DNA from: Acidimicrobiales bacterium
GTDB lineage: Bacteria; Actinomycetota; Acidimicrobiia; Acidimicrobiales; JACCXE01
Direction: 5' to 3'
Assembly (NCBI GenBank): GCA_035546775.1
Contig: DASZWD010000050.1
Span: forward strand, 1-47,282
Length of the DNA stretch: 47,282 nucleotides
A program made the translations under genes and the position numbers. The notes beneath the pieces were generated by a model. That model worked only from the letters and a program-made list of their open reading frames with translations, was not told where the DNA came from and did not search any database. Below are positions 17,513 through 24,674 of the stretch, piece by piece; the stretch's first letter is position 1; every line of letters begins with the position of its first letter.

Positions 17513-18076
17513 ATGACCATCACCGACAACGCCGTGGACAACGGCGTCAACCTGGAAGCACTCAAGGAAGCCCGCACGGTTCTGGGCGAGCAGCCGGAAC
17601 TCGCACGCTTCGAGTGGCGCGTCACCAACACGTGGAAGTGGGGCACCCACAGCGTCGCCACCGTCGAGAAGTTCGGCGGCATGGGCGGCGAGCAGACGCA
17701 CAAGCAGCCCTTCGCCTACGACATCGACCATCCCGAGCTGTTCGCCGCCGAGGACAACGGCGCGACGCCCGTCGAGATGGTGCTCGTCGGCCTCGCCGGC
17801 TGCCTGACCGCCGGCGTGGCGTCGATCGCGCAACTGCGCGGCATCCAGCTGCGCTCGGTCACGGCCGTCATCGAAGGCGACATGGACGTGCGCGGCAGCA
17901 TCGGCGTCGACCCTGAGGTCCGCAACGGCTTCAGCGCCGTCCGCGTGCGCTACCAGATCGACGCCGACGACGCGTCGCGCGAGGACCTCGAGGCGGTGCT
18001 GGCGCAGTCGCAGAAGCGCTCACCCGTCTACGACCTCCTCACCAGCCCGACCATCGTCAGCGTCGAGTTGGCGTAG
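17513..18076 (+). CDS. OsmC/Ohr-family protein
   Basis: 187-aa OsmC-fold protein, probably a thiol peroxidase-like or related enzyme. Features: F-E-W-R-V-T-N-T-W-K-W-G-T-H-S strand, a G-A-T-P-V-E-M-V-L-V-G-L-A-G-C-L-T-A-G helix with the first conserved Cys (~residue 102), and a basic/acidic second half ending in I-V-S-V-E-L. The second peroxidatic Cys expected in Ohr is not evident, so peroxidase activity is uncertain. A clear SD GAGGGAGGA precedes ATG 17513. Followed 7 nt later by the flavoprotein gene, so likely one transcript with it and the cupin. Confidence 0.82.
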   Translation: MTITDNAVDNGVNLEALKEARTVLGEQPELARFEWRVTNTWKWGTHSVATVEKFGGMGGEQTHKQPFAYDIDHPELFAAEDNGATPVEMVLVGLAGCLTAGVASIAQLRGIQLRSVTAVIEGDMDVRGSIGVDPEVRNGFSAVRVRYQIDADDASREDLEAVLAQSQKRSPVYDLLTSPTIVSVELA

Positions 18077-18083
18077 GTCCAAC

Positions 18084-19298
18084 GTGCGCACGACGACCGT
18101 CATCGTCGGCGCCGGCCACGCGGGGCTCGCCATGAGTCGCCGCCTCACCGAGCGCTCGATCGACCACGTGGTCCTCGAACGCGGTGAGGTGGCGAACTCG
18201 TGGCGCACCGAGCGCTGGCCGAGCCTCCGGCTGCTGACGCCGAACTGGCAGACGACGCTGCCCGACTTCGCCTACGACGGCGACGATCCCGACGGCTTCA
18301 TGGCGGTGACCGAGGTCGTCGACACCATCGCGACGTACGCCAAGCACGTCGCTGCGCCGGTGCAGACGCACACGACGGTCGAGTCCGTGCACGCCAACGG
18401 CGAAGGCTACCGCGTCGTCACGGACCAGGGCCTGTGGGACGCGCGCTGCGTCGTGCTGGCGACGGGCGCGTGCAATCGCGCCGTCACGCCGGCGTGCGCC
18501 GCCGCGGTGCCCGAGGGCGTCGCCACGCTCACACCGATGGACTACCGCGGCGCCGACGCGCTGCGCGACGGGGGCGTGCTCGTCGTGGGTGGTTCGGCCA
18601 CCGGTGCGCAACTGGCCCAGGAAATCCACCTGTCGGGGCGACCGGTCACGTTGTCCACCGGCGAGCTCGTGCGCCTGCCGCGCACGTATCGGGACCGCGA
18701 CATCTTCTACTGGATGGACCGCGTCGGCATCTTCGACGAGCGCTACGACAAGATCGACGACCTCGTGCGCGCCCGCCACCTGCCGTCGCCGCAGCTCATC
18801 GGCACGCCCGAGAAGGCGTCGCTCGACCTCAACTCGCTGCGCACCATCGGCGTGCGCGTCGTCGGCAAGCTGAGCACCATCGTCGACGGCCGCGCCCACT
18901 TCGCCGGCTCGCTCGGCAATATCGCGAAGCTGTCCGATCTCAAGATGCACCGGCTGCTCAACACGATCGACGAATTCGCCGGCTTCACGCGCGACGACGC
19001 ATTGCGGCCCGAACCCACGGCGCTCGACGCGACGCCGTGCCTTGGTATCGACCTACGCGGCGGCGAGATCCAGACGATCGTGTGGGCGACGGGCTACCAG
19101 CCCGACTATTCGTGGCTCGAACTCCCGGTGTTCGACCACCACGGTCGGATCAAGCACGACGGCGGAGTAGTGCAGGACGCACCGGGTGTGTACGTCCTTG
19201 GGCTCCCACTCCTCCGCCGCCGCCGCTCGACCTTCATTCACGGCGCCTCCGCCGACACCGGCGACCTGGCGAGTCACCTCGCGGCGTCCGTCGCCTAA
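18084..19298 (+). CDS. FAD/NAD(P)-dependent oxidoreductase, flavin monooxygenase-like
   Basis: 404-aa flavoprotein starting at GTG 18084. FAD-binding V-G-A-G-H-A-G-L-A-M near residues 8-17, E-R-G/W-R-T-E-R-W-P-S-L-R-L-L-T-P-N-W as in FMO-like proteins, a second dinucleotide motif V-L-V-V-G-G-S-A-T-G-A-Q-L-A near residues 168-180, and a late V-W-A-T-G-Y-Q-P-D-Y signature. The group includes putative monooxygenases and CzcO-like flavoproteins; hydroxylation substrate unknown. The C-terminus R-R-R-R-S-T-F-I-H-G-A-S-A-D is typical of the family. Its last 4 bases overlap the convergent GAF-kinase gene. Confidence 0.82.
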   Translation: MRTTTVIVGAGHAGLAMSRRLTERSIDHVVLERGEVANSWRTERWPSLRLLTPNWQTTLPDFAYDGDDPDGFMAVTEVVDTIATYAKHVAAPVQTHTTVESVHANGEGYRVVTDQGLWDARCVVLATGACNRAVTPACAAAVPEGVATLTPMDYRGADALRDGGVLVVGGSATGAQLAQEIHLSGRPVTLSTGELVRLPRTYRDRDIFYWMDRVGIFDERYDKIDDLVRARHLPSPQLIGTPEKASLDLNSLRTIGVRVVGKLSTIVDGRAHFAGSLGNIAKLSDLKMHRLLNTIDEFAGFTRDDALRPEPTALDATPCLGIDLRGGEIQTIVWATGYQPDYSWLELPVFDHHGRIKHDGGVVQDAPGVYVLGLPLLRRRRSTFIHGASADTGDLASHLAASVA

Positions 19299-20332
19299 CG
19301 CGGCAGGATTACTTCGAGGGCGACCTCGGGCGACGGGCGCTCGAGGAGCCGGCCGCCGAGTTGTTCGACGAGCAGCTGGCGCGTTGGCTCGATCACCGAC
19401 GGATCGGCGAGCGGCGCCGCACTCAACATCTGGACGCGACCGACGGTGTCGTTGCCGCCGACGACCAGACCCACCGGTTGCTCAGCGGCCGCACCCACGA
19501 GCAACGCGATGACGTGGTGCACGATCGCCGGCAGCGAACGCACGACGGTGGGGACGCCCTCGACCCGCAGCGGCGCGGCGCTGAGCGACCGCTGCGACGC
19601 CACGTCACGGCACACCGTCAGCAGGTCGACTTTGAGTTCGCGCGCCCGAACGCGGTCGCGGCTCACGGCGTTGGCCACCTGGTCCACGGCGTCGGAAACG
19701 TCCGCGAGGTGGCGGACCGCGGCGTCGACGGCGACGGAATGGCCGAGCTCTTCGAGTTCGAAACGCAGACGGGTCAGCGGCGTGCGCAGCTCGTGCGACG
19801 CGGTGGACGCCAGGCAGGCGGCGCGGTGCTCGCTGGTGCGCCACGCGATCGTCGTCATCAGCGCATCGGCGATGTCGTGCATCGTGGCGACATCGTTGTC
19901 GGTCCACTGGCGGGGGCGGCTGTCGATGGCGCACAACGATCCGAGGGTTTCGCCGCCGGGGGCGCGCATCGGCACGCCGAGGTAGGCGCGAACGCCGAGC
20001 TCGTCGATGGCGAGGTTGTCCTTCACCCGCTCGTCGTTGACGGCGTCGGTGACGACGAGGTCGGCGTCGGTGGTGACGACGTGCTGGCAGAACGACATCG
20101 ACAGTGGCGTCTGGCGCCGCGTCGCCCACGGCTCGGCGAGACCGACGAGCGCGGGAAAGAACTGGCGATCCTCGGAGACGAACGACACCAGCGCCGTCGG
20201 CACGTCGAGGACCCGCGCCACGAGCTTGGCGTACACGGCGAAGGTAGGCGACGGCGCCCCGGGGAAGACGTCGACTTCCTCAAGGGCCAAGAGGCGCTGC
20301 CGCGAGTCGAGGGGCCAACCGGTCATCGTCAT
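19295..20332 (-). CDS. GAF-domain sensor protein with HisKA and degenerate ATPase domain
   Basis: 345-aa soluble protein. Residues ~15-165 are a GAF domain (F-V-S-E-D-R-Q-F-F-P-A-L-V-G-L, L-S-M-S-F-C-Q-H-V-V, Y-L-G-V-P-M-R, G-S-L-C-A-I-D) of the light/redox GAF type near diguanylate cyclases and kinases. A HisKA motif with His180 (T-A-S-H-E-L-R-T-P-L-T-R) follows. The C-terminal part has no N-box Asn, no DxGxG and no GxGxG, so ATP-binding kinase activity looks lost. The start follows the stop of the signal peptidase gene without a gap, so the two are coupled. It may act as a phosphatase or a scaffold for the module's response regulator. Confidence 0.75.
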   Translation of the reverse strand: MTMTGWPLDSRQRLLALEEVDVFPGAPSPTFAVYAKLVARVLDVPTALVSFVSEDRQFFPALVGLAEPWATRRQTPLSMSFCQHVVTTDADLVVTDAVNDERVKDNLAIDELGVRAYLGVPMRAPGGETLGSLCAIDSRPRQWTDNDVATMHDIADALMTTIAWRTSEHRAACLASTASHELRTPLTRLRFELEELGHSVAVDAAVRHLADVSDAVDQVANAVSRDRVRARELKVDLLTVCRDVASQRSLSAAPLRVEGVPTVVRSLPAIVHHVIALLVGAAAEQPVGLVVGGNDTVGRVQMLSAAPLADPSVIEPTRQLLVEQLGGRLLERPSPEVALEVILPR

Positions 20333-20869
20333 CTACGCCGTCCGTACGCGTCGGCGCAAGGATGGCACGGCGATGTCGAAGACGTCCATCAACGCCATCA
20401 GCGCGATGACCGCCGCCGGCAACCCGATGAGGGCCATGCGGATGTGCGGGTTCGACAGCGCCATCAGCGCGTAGCCGACGTAGGGCACCGAGAAGTGCTC
20501 GACGTTCTGCGTCGGCGCGTTCAACGCGAAGGTCCACGGATCGGCGCCGGGGTTGGCGTCACCTTTGGTGCGGTACACGCGGGTCACGCCGTCGTCGGCG
20601 AGCTTGATCGAGTGGATGCGGTGCGACACGAGGTGGTTGATACCCGTCGGCGCCGGCGGCGTGTAGGTGATGATGTCGCCCACCTTCAGATCGGCCGTCG
20701 GCTTGGGCTTGTCGAAGATGACGCTGCCCTGGTTGAAGGTGCCCGTCATCGAACCGCTCACGATCACATACCGGTCGTAGCCGAGGAAGTTGGGCACGAC
20801 CAGCGCGGCGATGGCGCCCATGACGGCGAGCCAGGCGGTCCAGCCCAGGATGCGACGCGTTTTTGCCAT
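20333..20869 (-). CDS. SipW/archaeal-type signal peptidase I (S26B)
   Basis: 178-aa membrane peptidase that would remove SipW-type signal peptides from the fibre proteins encoded upstream. An N-terminal transmembrane segment (~residues 8-28) precedes the nucleophile region V-I-V-S-G-S-M with Ser40, followed by V-G-D-I-I-T-Y and S-H-R-I with His83. His rather than Lys as the general base marks the S26B (SipW/ER/archaeal) branch. The later K-G-D-A-N-P-G-A-D segment supplies the conserved Asp residues. A C-terminal hydrophobic segment (~145-165) suggests a second membrane pass. Located at the end of the TasA-like module with its own upstream copy of the shared 25-bp element. Confidence 0.87.
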   Translation of the reverse strand: MAKTRRILGWTAWLAVMGAIAALVVPNFLGYDRYVIVSGSMTGTFNQGSVIFDKPKPTADLKVGDIITYTPPAPTGINHLVSHRIHSIKLADDGVTRVYRTKGDANPGADPWTFALNAPTQNVEHFSVPYVGYALMALSNPHIRMALIGLPAAVIALMALMDVFDIAVPSLRRRVRTA

Positions 20870-20906
20870 GTCCCAAGTCTGCGGAAATCGGTCGCTCGCG
20901 TCACCA

Positions 20907-20931
20907 ACGCCTCATCCACAGTTCGGTAACA
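20907..20931 (-). promoter_or_regulatory. 25-bp shared element, copy upstream of the signal peptidase
   Basis: On the minus strand this copy begins TGTTACCGAACTGTGGATG and continues with AGGCGT. It lies in the 72-bp gap between the soluble kinase stop (20942) and the peptidase ATG (20869), ending 37 bases before the start. It matches the copy at 24579-24603 at 24 of 25 bases. Likely a promoter or operator shared by the module. Confidence 0.6.
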
Positions 20932-20941
20932 GTTCGCCCGG

Positions 20942-21583
20942 TCACGCCAACCGGAAGCTGAGTTCGAAGCACGTCGGATCGGCGTTCGACACCCGCAGGC
21001 GCCCGCCGGTGGCGTCGACGATGGTGCGGGCGAGGGCGAGGCCGATGCCCGAACCGGCGCTCGTGGCCGACCGGTACGTGCGCTCGAACATGCGGTCCAT
21101 GACGGCCGGCTCGAGGCGGCCCTCGTCGCCGACGTGCAGCAACCCGTGCGTCGCCGTCGCCAGCACCTCCACCGACGCCTCGCCAGCGCCGTGGTTGCGG
21201 GCGTTCTCCAGCAGCACGTCGATCACCTGGAGCAGCGGCCGCGGGGCGGTGGTGATCACCACCGGTTCGGGCGGGGCGTGGAATCGCAGCGTCCGCTCCT
21301 TGTCGGCGAACAGCTTGCGCCAACGGGCGACGGCGCTCGCCGCGGCGTCGGACAGATCCACGCTGGTGATCTCGGGGTCCTCGCCGGCGCGCGACAGCGC
21401 CAGGATGTCCTCGACGATGCCGGTCAGGCGGTCGACCTCCTTGACGCACTCGAGCAGTTCGTCACGCAGCGACGGGCCGGCCTCGTGCCACAGCGACATG
21501 TCCTCGAGGCGCAGGCGCAGTGCGGCGAGCGGCGTCTTCAGCTGGTGCGACGCGTCGGCGAGGATGTCGCGCTCGTCGCTCAT
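20942..21583 (-). CDS. Soluble histidine kinase (HisKA-HATPase, no sensor domain)
   Basis: 213-aa protein consisting only of a HisKA helix with His13 (D-A-S-H-Q-L-K-T-P-L-A-A-L) and a HATPase domain with an N box (L-L-E-N-A-R-N-H-G), a reduced G1 (G-D-E-G-R-L) and an intact G2 (G-S-G-I-G-L-A-L-A-R). There is no signal peptide, transmembrane segment or input domain, so it should be cytosolic and receive its signal through another protein. Its ATG overlaps the response-regulator stop by 4 nt, so the two form a coupled two-component pair within the fibre module. Confidence 0.85.
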   Translation of the reverse strand: MSDERDILADASHQLKTPLAALRLRLEDMSLWHEAGPSLRDELLECVKEVDRLTGIVEDILALSRAGEDPEITSVDLSDAAASAVARWRKLFADKERTLRFHAPPEPVVITTAPRPLLQVIDVLLENARNHGAGEASVEVLATATHGLLHVGDEGRLEPAVMDRMFERTYRSATSAGSGIGLALARTIVDATGGRLRVSNADPTCFELSFRLA

Positions 21584-22293
21584 CCGGCGCTGGACTCGAG
21601 GCGGAACCCGACGCCGCGCACCGCGACGACCTCAACGGGCGCCGCCGCATCGGCCAGCTTGGAACGGAGACGGCCGAGCGTCACGTCGAGTGTCTTCGTC
21701 GAGCCGAACCAGTGCTCGTCCCACACCTCGTCCATGATCCGCTCGCGTGTGACGACCTTGCCGGCGTCGCGCGCCAGTAGGGCCAGCAGGTCGTACTCTT
21801 TGGCCGAAAGGTGCATTTCGGCCGCTCCGACGAACACGCGGCGGCTCCCCTCGTCGACGCGCAACCCGTCGATCGTCGCCGGGGCCGCGGCGTCGGTGGC
21901 GCTGGCGGGTTCGGTCGGCACCCGTCCGGAGCGGCGCAGCAACGCCCGCACCCGCGCCAGCAGCTCGGCGAGGGCGACGGGCTTGCTCATGTAGTCGTCG
22001 GCGCCGGTGTCGAGCCCGACGACGCGGTCGAGCTCGTCGCCGCGGGCCGTCAGGATGAGAATGGCGCCGTCGAACCCTCCGGCGCGCGCCTGGCGGCACA
22101 CGTCGAGACCGTCGATGTCGGGTAGGCCGAGGTCGAGGATGACGAGCTGGGGTGGGGCGTCGCCGGCGATGGCGGCGAGGGCGTCAGCGCCCGTCGGCGC
22201 GCGCGTGACGTCGTAGTCCTCGCGGGCGAGCGCCCGCTGCAGCGGCGCCGCGATCCCGTCGTCGTCTTCGACCAGCAACAACTTGACCGCCAT
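21580..22293 (-). CDS. OmpR/PhoB-family response regulator
   Basis: 237-aa transcription factor. The receiver domain (1-~120) has acidic residues E9-D10-D11, phospho-acceptor Asp54 (V-I-L-D-L-G-L-P-D), Thr in I-L-T-A-R and Lys in S-K-P. A linker leads to a winged-helix effector (~135-232; L-S-A-K-E-Y-D-L-L-A-L-L-A-R-D-A-G-K-V-V-T-R-E, V-D-V-T-L-G-R-L-R-S-K-L, V-R-G-V-G-F-R-L). The start is ATG 22293, 20 nt after the Ig-like protein gene. It probably controls the TasA-like and signal peptidase promoters, perhaps through the shared 25-bp element; that is inference. Confidence 0.93.
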   Translation of the reverse strand: MAVKLLLVEDDDGIAAPLQRALAREDYDVTRAPTGADALAAIAGDAPPQLVILDLGLPDIDGLDVCRQARAGGFDGAILILTARGDELDRVVGLDTGADDYMSKPVALAELLARVRALLRRSGRVPTEPASATDAAAPATIDGLRVDEGSRRVFVGAAEMHLSAKEYDLLALLARDAGKVVTRERIMDEVWDEHWFGSTKTLDVTLGRLRSKLADAAAPVEVVAVRGVGFRLESSAG

Positions 22294-22313
22294 CCCGGTC
22301 GTAAGGATACGGG

Positions 22314-23846
22314 TTAGAAGTCGCGATCCTTGGATCCGGACTCCGTCACCGGCGCCGTCGAGCACTTGTTGCCCGCGAGATCCGTCGCCGTGCTCGCTGG
22401 CGTCCACACCATCGTGGCCGACGCAACGGTGCGCAGCTGACCGGCGTTGCTGATGGCCGAACCGAGCGTGATGGTGATCGTCGATCCGCTCTGGACCATG
22501 GTGGCGTTGAACGGGACGACCTTGTTGTTCTTGACGTAGTTGCCCTTGAGGTTCACCGAACCCAGGTTGACCGCCGTCGTGTAGGCGCTGGAGGTGAACA
22601 CGTCGAGGGTGTCGTCGTTGGTGGTCAGGCCGAGGGTGAGGCCGTCCCGCAGGCGTACGACGACCGGCGTCGACGTGCCGGTCCAGCCGGCGAGCACGGT
22701 GCTCGGCTTCATCGTCTCGCTGTAGCTGAGCGTGAGCGTGTCGCCCGAGCTCAGCTTGCCGGCCTGGCCGCCGGCAGCGGCATGGACGTCGGTGCCCCGC
22801 ACCGCCGTGTTGTCGACCAGCGACGGGCCGACGGTGGCCGAGGTCGTCGTCAGGCCGAGCGTGTCGGTGAGGATCGCCCGGAAGCTGAACCCGCCGTCGG
22901 TGACCGTCGTGGTGTCCCAGGGGCAGCTGTAGGGCGCCGTCGTGTCGGTGCACAGGTCGACCCACGTGCTCGACCCCGTCGTCTGGCGCTGGAGCTTGAT
23001 CGAGACGACGCCGACGGAGGCGTTGGCGTTGGCGTTGATCGAGACCGTGCCCCGCAGGTAGGCGCCCGGGTCGTTGACCGACACCGACTCGACGATCGTG
23101 TTGGTGACGATGCGGTTCTTGACGGTCGCGGTGGTCGTCGGGTTGCCGGCGACGTCGGTGACGATCGCCCGGAAGTCGTAGGCACCGTCGGTCACCTGGG
23201 TGGAGTCGAATCGGCAGCCGAAAGGCACGGCGAACGACGTGCAGATCGTGGTCCAGTTGGTAGAGCCGCTCGGCGCTCGCTGGATGGCGACGCTGGCGAC
23301 GCCCGACTCGCCGTCGGTGGCCGTCGCCGAGATGGTGACGACGCCGCTGATCGGACTCGGAATGCTGTCGAGCGAGCCGGCGGGAGCGGTGTTGTCGACG
23401 AGGACGCCTTCGACCAGCGACGTGGCGGTGTAACCGGCGTTGTCGGTGGCCGTGGCCTGCAGGTCGACGTCGTCCTCGGCCAGGCCGGTGGTGCTGAACG
23501 AGCACGTGTACGGGCTCGTCGAGTCCGTACAGATCGTCGTCCAGCCCGTGGTGCCACTCGGCGCCCACGCGACGACGACGTTCTTGACGTCCGTCTCCGC
23601 GTCCGACGCCGACGCGCTCAGCGTGACGGTGCCGCGAATGGCGTCGCCGGGATCGGCGAGCGTGACGGTCGGGGGCGTCCAGTCGATGGCGGAGCTCACC
23701 GACGAGGTGTTCGTGGAGTTGGACGTGAACAAGGCCCATCCCACACCGGGAAGGGCCATGAACACGACGAGCGCACCAAGAATGCCCAGCCCCCACCGCA
23801 GAAGCCGACCTGTGGTTTCGGCGTCAGAGCGGTGAGGACTGGGCAT
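22314..23846 (-). CDS. Secreted SipW-type Ig-like repeat surface protein
   Basis: 510-aa exported protein. Residues ~15-45 are a hydrophobic segment followed by A-L-F-T-S-N-S-T-N-T-S-S, the same F-T-S-N-S motif found after the signal of the neighbouring TasA-like protein, so it is probably also cut by the SipW-type peptidase. Three Ig-like repeats of ~95 aa follow (P-P-T-V-T-L-A..., A-P-A-G-S-L..., V-E-S-V-S-V...), each with a paired-Cys segment such as T-I-C-T-D-S-T-S-P-Y-T-C. The C-terminal ~150 aa is a different beta-rich domain (L-S-S-G-D-T-L-T-L-S-Y-S-E). Likely a matrix, fibre-associated or adhesin protein. I see no Shine-Dalgarno sequence before the ATG. Confidence 0.8.
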   Translation of the reverse strand: MPSPHRSDAETTGRLLRWGLGILGALVVFMALPGVGWALFTSNSTNTSSVSSAIDWTPPTVTLADPGDAIRGTVTLSASASDAETDVKNVVVAWAPSGTTGWTTICTDSTSPYTCSFSTTGLAEDDVDLQATATDNAGYTATSLVEGVLVDNTAPAGSLDSIPSPISGVVTISATATDGESGVASVAIQRAPSGSTNWTTICTSFAVPFGCRFDSTQVTDGAYDFRAIVTDVAGNPTTTATVKNRIVTNTIVESVSVNDPGAYLRGTVSINANANASVGVVSIKLQRQTTGSSTWVDLCTDTTAPYSCPWDTTTVTDGGFSFRAILTDTLGLTTTSATVGPSLVDNTAVRGTDVHAAAGGQAGKLSSGDTLTLSYSETMKPSTVLAGWTGTSTPVVVRLRDGLTLGLTTNDDTLDVFTSSAYTTAVNLGSVNLKGNYVKNNKVVPFNATMVQSGSTITITLGSAISNAGQLRTVASATMVWTPASTATDLAGNKCSTAPVTESGSKDRDF

Positions 23847-23877
23847 CTTGTGTGGGGGGATTTGTGTGTTGGGGGGG

Positions 23878-24477
23878 TTAGTTGGCGGCCGTGGCGTTCG
23901 CCGGGGTGGCGGCAGGCTGGTTCACGTTGGCGGCCGTCGAGGTCTGGGCGGCATCCCAGCTGTAGGAAGCCGAAGCGTTCTTGCCCTGCTCGGCGTTGCC
24001 GGCGGTGGACTTGAGCTGGCTCGAGAAGTGGTACGTGCGGGCTTCGCCGGCGGCGAAGGTACCGAGGGCCTGGGTGCCCATGGTGCCGAACGTGCCGGTC
24101 CAGACGGTCGTCGAGCCCTGCGTGACGGTCATCACGAGGTTGGTCTTGTCGGTGAAGCCGTTGGTCGCCGTCTCGGTCACCGAGAACACCGCCGGCAGCG
24201 AGCCGGTGTTGGTGATGGTGACGTCACCGCTGGCGGTGTCGCCCGGCTTGAGGTTGGTGACGTTGAAGATCGCGGCGGCCGACTTGCTGTTGGACTGGGT
24301 CAGCGAGCCGGAGGCGACGACGCTGGCGGCGTTGGCCGAGTTCGACGTGAAGTTCGCGCCCGAACCGATGGCCAGCGCGCCGGCGGCGGCCAGCGTGGTC
24401 AGCGGGATCAGGGCCTTGCGCCACTTGGCGCTGCGGGAAACTGCTTCGGTGGCGGTGGTGATGTTGCGCTTGTTCAT
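23878..24477 (-). CDS. TasA/camelysin-like fibre protein with SipW-type signal
   Basis: 199-aa exported protein. After a basic N-terminus comes a hydrophobic stretch (A-L-I-P-L-T-T-L-A-A-A-G-A-L-A-I-G-S-G) and A-N-F-T-S-N-S-A-N, the SipW-dependent signal type. The mature chain matches the TasA/CalY pattern: F-N-V-T-N-L-K-P-G-D-T-A-S-G-D-V-T-I-T-N-T-G-S-L-P-A-V-F-S-V, a long beta-rich domain, and an Ala/Asn/Pro-rich tail. By analogy with Bacillus TasA it may form extracellular fibres or be a surface protease-like coat protein. Strong SD AGGAGAGGA before ATG 24477. First gene of the module. Confidence 0.85.
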   Translation of the reverse strand: MNKRNITTATEAVSRSAKWRKALIPLTTLAAAGALAIGSGANFTSNSANAASVVASGSLTQSNSKSAAAIFNVTNLKPGDTASGDVTITNTGSLPAVFSVTETATNGFTDKTNLVMTVTQGSTTVWTGTFGTMGTQALGTFAAGEARTYHFSSQLKSTAGNAEQGKNASASYSWDAAQTSTAANVNQPAATPANATAAN

Positions 24478-24578
24478 TGTGGGGTCCTCTCCTAAGGGCT
24501 TTTGGTCTGAGCGGGCCGCTCGACCCGATGGGGAGCAAGGTACGAAGGTCCCTTCCACAGCCCCCCCACATGCGGGGT

Positions 24579-24603
24579 ACGCCGCATCCACAGTTCGGTA
24601 ACA
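24579..24603 (-). promoter_or_regulatory. 25-bp shared element, copy upstream of the TasA-like gene
   Basis: On the minus strand it starts TGTTACCGAACTGTGGATG, then CGGCGT; 24 of 25 bases match the copy at 20907-20931 before the signal peptidase. It is 101-126 nt upstream of ATG 24477. Repetition in front of exactly the fibre and processing genes suggests co-regulation. Confidence 0.6.
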
Positions 24604-24620
24604 ACCCCAACTCCCTCCGG

Positions 24621-24666
24621 TTTTTGCGTCCCCAGACCCGCAAGACCCGATCTGAGGACACAAAAA
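24621..24666 (-). terminator. Stem-loop after the ECF sigma gene
   Basis: 16-bp arms (24621-24636 and 24651-24666) around a 14-nt loop. Two mismatches in the DNA become G-U pairs only in minus-strand RNA, so the stem is fully paired in the sigma-gene transcript. It starts 8 nt after the stop codon at 24675. The stem itself opens with five U and closes with five A. Confidence 0.65.
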
Positions 24667-24674
24667 CTGTTGGG

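Noticed and set aside
18200-20929. Plus-strand frame of 909 codons
   Set aside because: It crosses the flavoprotein, GAF-kinase and signal-peptidase genes out of frame; low-complexity Arg-rich translation.
21580-23796. 738-codon minus frame as a giant fusion with the response regulator
   Set aside because: The first 500 codons are a shadow frame of the Ig-like protein; the real start of the regulator is ATG 22293.
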